A DNA stretch of 64,000 nt from Erythrobasidium yunnanense (taxonomy: Eukaryota > Basidiomycota > Cystobasidiomycetes > Erythrobasidiales > Erythrobasidiaceae): positions 496,001 through 560,000 of the forward strand of contig BCJC01000003.1 of assembly GCA_001600175.1 (NCBI GenBank), read 5' to 3'. The first letter of the stretch is position 1. Each line of letters opens with the position of its first letter. Below the pieces are notes generated by a model, which was not told where the DNA came from, made no database searches, and worked only from the letters and a program-made list of their open reading frames with translations. This document shows, piece after piece, positions 56,925 to 64,000 of this stretch. Both the position numbers and the translations under genes were made by a program.

Positions 56925-59196
56925 TCAGACTTCTACGGATGGCGTACGGACATGCCTACTCCTCCTTGAATTCGACATAGTATTCTTGATAGTATCGATT
57001 TTCAGCTTCTTCTTCTGCATGTTCATGAAATCGTTGATGTTCCTTCGTGCAGTCTCGTTCTTCTCTCTCTCCTTCTCTTCAGCGTCTTCCTTCTCTTGCG
57101 CCAGTCTAAGCTTGTTTTCCTCTTTCTCGCGCTTGGCCTGGACAGTCCTTGATTGGACCACACTGCGCTTGATCGTGCTTTCGCGCAGAGATGGACGCGT
57201 CCTAGTGCTCGTAGAGAATTCTTTGTCTTCCACGACAGCTGATAAGGCGGCCTTTTTGGCGATTGAAGAGGCAGCGGTACTGCTGCTGGATCTCGTCTTT
57301 CTCGGAGATAAATCGAGAGTCTTGTTTCGCTTACGAGGGGGCGTAGACATAGTGCTGACGACAGTGACTGTGTCATCATCACTATCTTCCTCCTCTGCTC
57401 CTTCAGCGACGGCAGTCGTATAGCCTTCACTATGAAAGTCGAAAGAAGCGATCGCGAGCTTCCGCTTCTTTGCATTAACCATAGCTTTCCTCGGAGATGT
57501 AGGTACCGTGACAACTATCACTGGCTTTCTGAGGGAAGGCTTGTTGCAAGTAGTGAAGAAGCCTTTGGGAGGAGTCGGAGGATCCGGACTGGATTTTATA
57601 GAGTTATGGAGAGGACCTAGTGTGGATGACTCCGTGATCGCAGAAAGCGAATCGAGAGCCGCTTCCATGTCTTTCTCTCCATCTTCATTCTCGTCGACCA
57701 AAGTAGCCTCAGAGTCCGTAGGAGACGCTGCTCTCGGTATATTCTCCTTCGCTATGCCCTTACTATCTGCAGCTTTGAAAGCTTTGGACGCGAGAAGATT
57801 GATGTCCTTCGCAGCTAGAGGCTTCTTCGGAGATGCGGATTGGATGGCTATCGGCTTGTCTTTCGTAGAAGACGGTAGAGCAGACGATAGTTTTGTAGAC
57901 GTGAGAGAGCGAGAGGAAGTGATGAGCGTCTGGGTATGCCAATCTTGCGGTCGCATCTTCTTCCATTCTGCAGTAAGATAGCTGACGAACGCGTCTGTCG
58001 TGGCTTCAACTGGACAATTCACGTAACAACGCATGAGTTGGCGTGAAGAAGAGTGGGTGAAAGACCAAGTCACTCACTGTGATAGTCGAAGTGACTGTCC
58101 CATTCTTTGTTAGCCGGAGTCAGGTTGACATAGATGACTTTCCCATCGTGTTCTGCGACTTCTCCTGCAAAATCTTTAACGAGGTTCTTGAAGCCGTGGA
58201 CCTGCAAGAGACCTCGTCAGCACAACCCGGAGGCTGGATATGCCTTCTTCAGCCTACCTTTAGCGACGTGCCCATCACGATCAAGCAGTCCGGCGAGGCT
58301 TTCACATCCGCATCCTGCAGCTCCGAAATCATGATGTCGTCTCTTCCCTGTTCTCCATACAGCGTGACGTCGGGTCGCATTCCTCCCACTGCGACGTTTG
58401 TCCTTCTTCCCGTATTCACTCTATGTTCCCATCTTCCCCTACATTCACTGCATGACACTGATTCTCCTTTCGAGAATGCTTCGTCTATCTCATCTGTCCA
58501 CTGCCCTGTCGTGGGGCAGACTGTGCATCTCACACTGCCTGCTTTCCCATGTAGATGCACGACGTCGCCTTCGAACTTCGCTTTCCCCTTTCCTTTGCCT
58601 TTGAAAGACGAAGGAGATGTAGATGATGTAGAGGAAACAGCTTGTAGTCCAGCTCGTTCTTCCAAACCATCGATGTTTTGCGTATAGCACCTCAGCAGTT
58701 TCTTCTTGTTTTTGAGTGTTTTCAGGAATGTATGCGTAGGAGTAGGTTGTGCAGCTTGGGATACATTATGTAACGTAGAGATGAAGCGCAGGAAACGTTG
58801 TGTCGATTCCTGAGTCTGCCAAACGGACGCTGAAAACATGTCTTGCCCAGATAGCTTGCTCCCGCTGGCGGATGAAGAGGATGAGGATGTAGACGACGAT
58901 GATGTCTTCTTGATAATACTACTGCTACTGCTCCCGCTCCCGCTCGCAGCCAGTTCATACAGCCCATTCTTCGACCGAAAGTCCTTTGTCGCGCGTATCT
59001 GAAGTCAGCAAACACAGCATATAGCTGCACGCTGGACTGTGCTCACGGGTATTCCAGCAGATGTACTGATCCCAGCGCCCGTCAAGCACAGAACTCGCTT
59101 TGCTTTGACGACTGCATCTACGACGTCCCTCAGGTAGCGTGCGTCGTAGCCGTTCTTGCTCTTTTGCGCCTGCTCGACGTTCAGCGACACCGTCAT
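56925..59196 (-). CDS. Sirtuin histone deacetylase of the Hst3/Hst4 class
   Basis: Exons joined by eye. KRVLCLTGAGISTSAGIP is the NAD-binding GAGIS motif; after an intron DFRSKNGLYEL follows. RCYTQNIDGLEERAG carries the NID motif, DVVHLHGKAGSVRCTVC has the catalytic His and first zinc Cys pair, and SVSCSECRG the second. DCLIVMGTSLKV and KVIYVNLTPANKEW close the fold. A run of about 35 mostly Ser/Lys residues (from AASGSGSSSSSIIKK) is inserted right after GLYEL inside the catalytic domain. The last 380 residues are disordered and basic, ending in a charged coiled coil. Hst3/4 deacetylate histone H3 Lys56 in yeasts; that role is inferred. Confidence 0.9.
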
Positions 59197-59892
59197 CGCC
59201 GTCGTCGTCTTATATATGGGATCTCAAGTTGTTGGGAGCAGAATGACCTTGTTTGAGAATTTCCCTTTGGGAAAAACAACAACGCGTAAAGTGCTGCCTA
59301 CCCCTAACGACGCGTCGAGGCACGCGCCCTCGTGACTAATATGACAGCAACATGGAAAGGCTCGAAAGCAGTGAGAGCCTCTTCGTTAGTGTATAGATAA
59401 CAGGAAGCTGACTTTGACGATCTTTCAGCTGCGAATCCATCGCCAAACTTTGATATCAAATCTACTTGCAGGTTGTCTTCCCACCAATCTCTTCTTTAGG
59501 CATGCCCGTCTGAATGTGCGACAAGCTCGTCGATCTCACACCCGTAGACACCTCTTCTCTGAATATTCGAAAGAGGGTTTGGGGCCGGGGCAAAGCCACC
59601 GCTTCAGCTCCTCTGGCTGACGCCCACAACCGCTAATTAGCCTGACAAGCCTTTCACCGTGTCTCGCAACGAAGTCATCCTCAGATTACTGCTTACATAC
59701 TTCACATATTTCAACGAAGGCCGACAGCCGCTTCTCGGAAGCGATACCCTGCTTGTGCCTTCCTTTGTTGCGGAGATCACTCAAGAGCAAGTCCAACAGG
59801 GCTATGCTATCTCTTTCTCTTCTTCTTCTTCACTGTCACACCAAGATCCCTCCGCTCATCAACATCGTCTCGCCCACACTCAACTGATCAAC
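59197..59892. other. Divergent promoter region of the sirtuin and the first small secreted protein
   Basis: No gene is seen. Just before the secreted-protein ATG a pyrimidine-rich tract (about 59810-59850, repeated tct/ttc) forms a CT-rich leader of the kind seen ahead of strongly expressed fungal genes. Confidence 0.5.
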
Positions 59893-60755
59893 ATGAAGCT
59901 CTCCTTCTCTGCCCTCGTACTCTGCGCAGTGGGCCTGGCTACAACTGTTCTAGCTGGGGACTTCGTAGCAAACTCCGATGAGTCATTCATCGTAACAAGC
60001 GTTCCCGGCGGTGCCTACTACGCTGCTACACCGTAAGATGCTTTTGCATGAGAGTACACGATCTGCGTTCCTTTTCGCTGATACACAATCACAGTGGAGG
60101 CTGCGTCATCAAGATGTCTGATTTAGGAGATGGCTACCTTTTCGATCTTTCGACTCTGACAGCTGACAAGAAGAAAGTCACGCAAAAACCGAAAGGCTCT
60201 GCACACGTCTTCGAGACTCACATCAGCACTCCAGATGCTGGCCGCTCGTGGTTTATCGATATTGCAAATGCACTGCCTTACAACTGGGCAACCAGCTACA
60301 TCTGTTCGTTAGCAACTGTTCCCCGAGACTAGGCGATGCATGGAGCTGAAGCCTCGTTTGTGCGGTCCTAGGGTACAACTCCGGAAGTGTAGATGGTAAG
60401 GATGTGTTCACGGTCGGGGCTACCAAGGTAACAACATGATTTTCATGCGATGAAGCCGTGATGCCCTCGCTAATCTTCGGAAATCTCGTCACGCAGCGAG
60501 TCTCGCCTGGAGGAACACTGGCATATGGTTGCGGAGATGTGAGTCACCAGACCTACGTGTGCCCGCCAGAAGCCACAACTGAGTGCTCGTGCGCAGTGTA
60601 AAGACGACTCTGCCTTCGGGACCAATATCGTAGTGGCTACATACTCTAAAGAGTGAGTCCTCGCACCACTCGAGTCAGGCTTCAGCCTCAGCATTGATCT
60701 GACCTTTCGGGTATTTGTACTCCTTCACAGCGTCATCGGCATCACTGCCGCATAA
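59893..60755 (+). CDS. Small secreted protein, left copy of a tandem pair (effector-like)
   Basis: Six exons. Signal peptide MKLSFSALVLCAVGLATTVL, then a mature part of about 180 residues: DFVANSDESFIVTSVPGGAY, YAATPGGCVIKMSDLGDGYL, FETHISTPDAGRSWFIDIAN, YNSGSVDGKDVFTVGATKRV, SPGGTLAYGCGDCKDDSAFG and TNIVVATYSKDVIGITAA. Three Cys (GGC, YGCGDC) are shared in place with the right copy. No catalytic motif or known domain recognised. All five introns lie at the same positions and, as far as judged, phases as in the copy at 61598-62379. Small secreted Cys-containing proteins are candidate effectors or wall proteins; which of the two is open. Confidence 0.82.
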
Positions 60756-61597
60756 CATCGAACGAGGTGGACTCCGTACGCTCAGCTCATTGACTACCGC
60801 TCAGAGAACTCTGCAATACACTTTCGCTTGAATCAGTCTTTTGCCTGTCATCGTTGTTTGAACTCGTATCTACCGTGCTAGACGGCTTCTGCAATGCAGC
60901 AAGACTCCCTTCTCCTGACGAGTGCATCTTTGCACACAGACAGCGCCGTGCAACGTGAGCTGTACTCGCACCCTATTCCCTCTGCAGCGATATGCCGTCT
61001 CTTTAAGCTACTCGAGACGGGAATGCTGTTCCAACCACCTCTCATTAAGCCTGTCATCCGTGCAAGACGACGATGATTATGCCAAGACCCTCTGATCTTT
61101 CCAGTCTCTCTGTTGCTCATGACAGTGGCTCCCTCAGCTCCGAGACATACATAATACGATAACAGCAAAAGCAACTTGCACAGGAACTCCTGTCATGGCT
61201 CACTCTCAGCAAGACATTCGAGCAGCATCCACGCTACGCCATTGCTCGGCAGCTTATCTGCAAACGCCATGTTCCACGACCGTATCCATGTTCCTAAGCA
61301 AGGCCCATCATGTCGGCATCCGCCCTCTGGTCCGACACTGTCCTCGCACCAAAGACTCAGCTGGCTCTTCTCCCTGCTTCCGAACACAGAGATGCCCTTC
61401 ACCCGCACAGCAGCCGAAGTTTGACGCCTACTCCTTTGTGAAATTGATTCAGAGGCTGGACGCCGATGCATCCATCGCTCAGTCAACTCACAATCAGCAA
61501 AGTGTGGCAGCTGACCGTACCACTCGAGTGCAGACCGATCTGACAGACCTGCAAGGTCAAACAGGCTTCTTCACAGCAGGATCACGACGGCATCAAG
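60756..61597. other. Long intergenic stretch between the two small secreted protein genes
   Basis: The stretch is 842 bp long, the largest gap in the window. A 163-codon plus-strand frame (61195-61686) crosses into the next gene in another frame and reads as non-coding; no remnant of a third copy was recognised. Presumably it is the 3' region of the left copy and the promoter of the right copy. Confidence 0.5.
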
Positions 61598-62379
61598 ATG
61601 CGTGCTCGAGCTCTGACTTATGGCGTATCCGTACTGGCGCTCGGCCAATGTGTTTCAGCGGCCAGCTTTGCAGCCAACGCAGATGAGAAATGGGCAATGA
61701 TCAGCGTAGCTTCGGGGGCTCGCTACTATGCCACGGACGTGTGAGTGGCACACCTCGACTCTATCAGCCCCCTTGAATTCGTATCCGTAGTAATGGCTGC
61801 CCGGTTCTACAAGTAGCACCAGAAGACGGCAATTTATTCGGAGGGAAATCAGGCAATGCTGCAGTCTTCGACCTAGGCATCGGTACAGACATAGTAGGTG
61901 TAAACTGGTCTTTGGACGTGGCAAGAGCATCTCCTTACGACTGGTCGCAAAGCTATGTCTGTGAGTGCGATTACGAGATTTCGAGTGGTGGGCGTTAACT
62001 GACGCGTGACATGCAGACTATGCTACCGGCAAGAAGCGAGATGGAACGGACGAATATAGCGTTTACGAATTGAAGGTATGTCTTCTTACGCCTTGAAGAC
62101 GCAAGTACGCCGGTCTGACCGGTCATCTGGCGATATGCAGCGCAACAATCCAGGCGGAAACTTCGAATGCAAGGCCAATTGTGCTGACGTGAGTCTCTTC
62201 TCCCTCCTCGAAAATTGTGAAGCTAAACGCCCTGATTCCACAAGTGTCAAGCTGAAACAGACTGGAGCTCAAATACTGTTCTGGCGACATACTCGAATGT
62301 GTGAGTAACAGACCAACAACAGCAGAACACGAGGACTGACAAGCATGATCGGTGCAGCCCTGTGATGAAAACGCCATAG
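61598..62379 (+). CDS. Small secreted protein, right copy of a tandem pair (effector-like)
   Basis: Six exons. Signal peptide MRARALTYGVSVLALGQCVS; mature part ASFAANADEKWAMISVASGA, RYYATDVNGCPVLQVAPEDG, NLFGGKSGNAAVFDLGIGTD, VNWSLDVARASPYDWSQSYV, YYATGKKRDGTDEYSVYELK, RNNPGGNFECKANCADCQAE, TDWSSNTVLATYSNVPVMKT. The order of motifs (ANxDE, GxxYYAT, NGC, PYxWxxSY, K-R-xx-PGG, C-x-D-C, VxATYS) matches the left copy, but overall identity is only about 30 percent by eye, so the pair is old or fast evolving. Introns fall after ATD/ATP, after SY, after the Lys before R-x-x-PGG, before the last C-x-x-C Cys and after TYS in both. Confidence 0.8.
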
Positions 62380-62925
62380 TCAATTGACTGAAGCTTTATC
62401 GTATCGCCAAGTCAGCCAAAGCAGGACCAGAGTTGATTTATCTGACTGTGCAGTCTGTTTCCAGTGATGATATGTGAAAGACTTTATATTGTGAATTACG
62501 TTTCTATGTACAAAAGCTTGACCCTCCCAATGACGACCGAGTCTCAGTGGACTGTCCAATGCGGCTCCTAATGCCCAATTGCTGACATTGTCTTCTACTG
62601 CCCAAATCTATAATGCCTAGATGAAACAGTACGTATGCGTGGCCGATACAGAAATGCACTACATAAACGCCTATCTGAACAATCTGAGAAGGAAGGAAGG
62701 AAAGAGAAATCTACACATAAAACACTAAGGTTCTAGACACGAACGTTATACACACATTAAAATCTTGTTGAGTTCCACAGGTAAGAGCGGAGAGAGATGA
62801 TTCATGAGAACGATGCCCGTGATTGTCCGTGTAATCCGTAAACTTTGCGTCCCTCTCGTGGCGGAGAATGCTTTCATCATGCGTGTAAGAAGAGTCTTGA
62901 CAGGTCGACGAGGGAGTCCACGAAG
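62380..62925. other. Convergent 3' region
   Basis: No gene is seen between the right secreted-protein stop and the PHD-finger protein stop. Confidence 0.5.
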
Positions 62926-64000
62926 CTAGCTCCAAGACATGCCAGGGCTAGGAAAACGATGATGATCGCCCCATCTTGAGGGCGTGGAATTGAGCTCCAA
63001 GAAGCGTTGCCTAGCAGCTTCCTCAGGATCCACACGGCCATGCGCCAAGAAGTCTGGTGAGAAAGTAGGCATAGGCGGCGTGGCTGGCGGCCCGTACATA
63101 GACGACCATTGTTTTGCGTCTTCTTCAAATCGGCTTCCAGTCGGAGCGGCGCTATGTTGTTGCTGATCAGTGTTCACCTCCCACGGGAATTGTGGAAATT
63201 GCATAGAGGGGATGCGGCCATGCTGTTTTGTGGACGCTCGAGATGCAGAGTATTGCAGACCTAGGCCAGGAGACCCAGGCGAATACGTCAGGAACGTCCC
63301 ATTATTGGAGTTGTAGAATGCAGAAGAAGCTGAAGGATAGCCGCTTGATGAAGCAGAATTTGCGATACTGCTCGATGACGTTGACGAAGGCACGCTGTGT
63401 CCGTACCCCAGTTTAGGAGTGACAGGTGCATACTGTCTCGATAATGAATGTGTAGACTGGTGCGTCCGTGTAAACTCTGCGCTGGGCCTGCGAAGCGGAG
63501 TAGTGGGGAATGCTGAAGGTGCCAGAACCAAGGACGAATCTTGGAAGTGTCGCTTGTAGTCCATGCGAGGCGTAGAGCTATGCGTAAAAGTAGGTTCACG
63601 GGCCATGCCTTGCGACGACGTGGAAGATCGCGTAGGCGTATGGGGCGGAGAAGCGATGACAGCTGACTCTGCCAACTCGAGCGGCGGTGTTGGTGACCCT
63701 GCTGGCGCTGCTGCAGGTCCCCCCGACTTGTCTGAAACGACTGTAAGCGGACTGGAGGAGATAGCTCGCGAAATCGCTTCTGCTTCCGCTGCTTCTTGCG
63801 AAGCGGCTTGGGCCTTGTTCGCCTCATCAAGCATCTTCTGCACCGAAGGAGGCAGCGGTCCACCTGTGCATCTGAAGCAGAACCAGTTGTCCGGCAGCTC
63901 CTCATCGTCCAGCTCCAGGCAGTCGAGATGGAACCATGCGATACATTTATCGCACTGCACCATTGGTTCCCCATCGTCGCCTCTATCGCAGATACAGCCG
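62926..64000 (-). CDS. PHD-finger protein, 3' part (partial)
   Basis: The gene enters from the right edge. The first visible residues form a PHD zinc finger: CICDRGDDGEPMVQCDKCIA, WFHLDCLEL and LPDNWFCFRC, with the C4HC3 pattern intact in the visible part. PHD fingers read histone H3 tail methylation. The remaining 330 residues are Ser/Pro-rich and disordered (SSPLTVVSDKSGGPAAAPAG; QYAPVTPKLGYGHSVPSSTS), ending MSWS. The finger type resembles those of the Cti6/Set3/Rco1 group of chromatin-complex subunits, but without the N-terminal part no subfamily can be named. Confidence 0.8.
   Translation of the reverse strand, partial: GCICDRGDDGEPMVQCDKCIAWFHLDCLELDDEELPDNWFCFRCTGGPLPPSVQKMLDEANKAQAASQEAAEAEAISRAISSSPLTVVSDKSGGPAAAPAGSPTPPLELAESAVIASPPHTPTRSSTSSQGMAREPTFTHSSTPRMDYKRHFQDSSLVLAPSAFPTTPLRRPSAEFTRTHQSTHSLSRQYAPVTPKLGYGHSVPSSTSSSSIANSASSSGYPSASSAFYNSNNGTFLTYSPGSPGLGLQYSASRASTKQHGRIPSMQFPQFPWEVNTDQQQHSAAPTGSRFEEDAKQWSSMYGPPATPPMPTFSPDFLAHGRVDPEEAARQRFLELNSTPSRWGDHHRFPSPGMSWS

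Noticed and set aside
61195-61686. 163-codon plus-strand ORF as a gene
   Set aside because: It overlaps the start of the right secreted-protein gene in another frame and has no signal, domain or intron support.
1-64000. Mobile elements, LTR elements, tRNA or rRNA genes
   Set aside because: No terminal repeats, transposase or polymerase motifs, and no A/B-box or cloverleaf-like sequence were recognised in reading both strands; short tandem repeats seen (such as acidic or serine codon runs) lie inside genes.

Overview
The window is 64 kb of compact nuclear DNA from a fungus, most likely a basidiomycete yeast or yeast-like species. Genes sit 30-800 bp apart on both strands. Nearly every gene is cut by short GT-AG introns of about 45-110 bp with a CTGAC/CTAAC/CTGAT-like branch site just before the acceptor. 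One gene encodes a secreted protein of the macrofage-activating-glycoprotein (MAG/Mp88-like) kind known from basidiomycetes. A Pucciniomycotina affiliation is only a guess. I saw no rRNA, tRNA, transposon, LTR element or CRISPR, and nothing bacterial. Because exons are short, several genes (a Cmc2 homologue, a complex I subunit, the PH-domain start of an oxysterol-binding protein) are visible only after splicing by eye. Exon joins marked as frame-checked add up to whole codons.

Layout, left to right. 1-3 kb: two poorly resolved divergent ends, then an F-box/WD-repeat protein. 3-6.7 kb: a tandem pair of four-helix membrane proteins with charged or Pro/Gly-rich tails. 6.9-14.7 kb: an FSH-type serine hydrolase, a MAG-like GPI protein, a secreted S10 carboxypeptidase and an amine oxidase. 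15-20 kb: a 1,600-residue coiled-coil orphan. 20.5-27 kb: the PP2A scaffold subunit, a mitochondrial NAD(H) kinase and a DHH exopolyphosphatase with a leader peptide. 27-32.8 kb: two small orphans, Cmc2, Get2 and Pac2 (divergent, 72 bp apart), and an HPP membrane protein. 33-37 kb: tandem NmrA-like proteins and a Tvp38-type membrane protein. 37-42.4 kb: a HAD phosphatase, an NDR kinase of the Dbf2/Sid2 class and a helix-hairpin-helix protein. 42.5-45.7 kb: tandem GH16 Crh-like transglycosylases with chitin-binding modules. 46-51.2 kb: phosphoacetylglucosamine mutase, a tubulin-tyrosine-ligase-like protein, an Efm7-like methyltransferase and a small complex I subunit. 51.6-59.2 kb: an oxysterol-binding protein with a PH domain, a J-domain protein, an F-box protein and an Hst3/4-type sirtuin. 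59.9-62.4 kb: a tandem pair of small secreted proteins with five shared intron positions. The right edge holds a PHD-finger protein cut by the window end.

Themes. Cell-wall chitin is represented by phosphoacetylglucosamine mutase (precursor UDP-GlcNAc) and, next to it, the two Crh-like enzymes that would crosslink chitin to glucan. Four tandem duplications (four-helix proteins, NmrA, Crh, small secreted proteins) show local gene birth as a main source of novelty here. The most unusual structural feature is a set of microexons of 6, 10, 14 and 15 nt in five genes, plus one GC-AG intron and one exon junction in a Crh catalytic motif for which no canonical donor keeps the frame.
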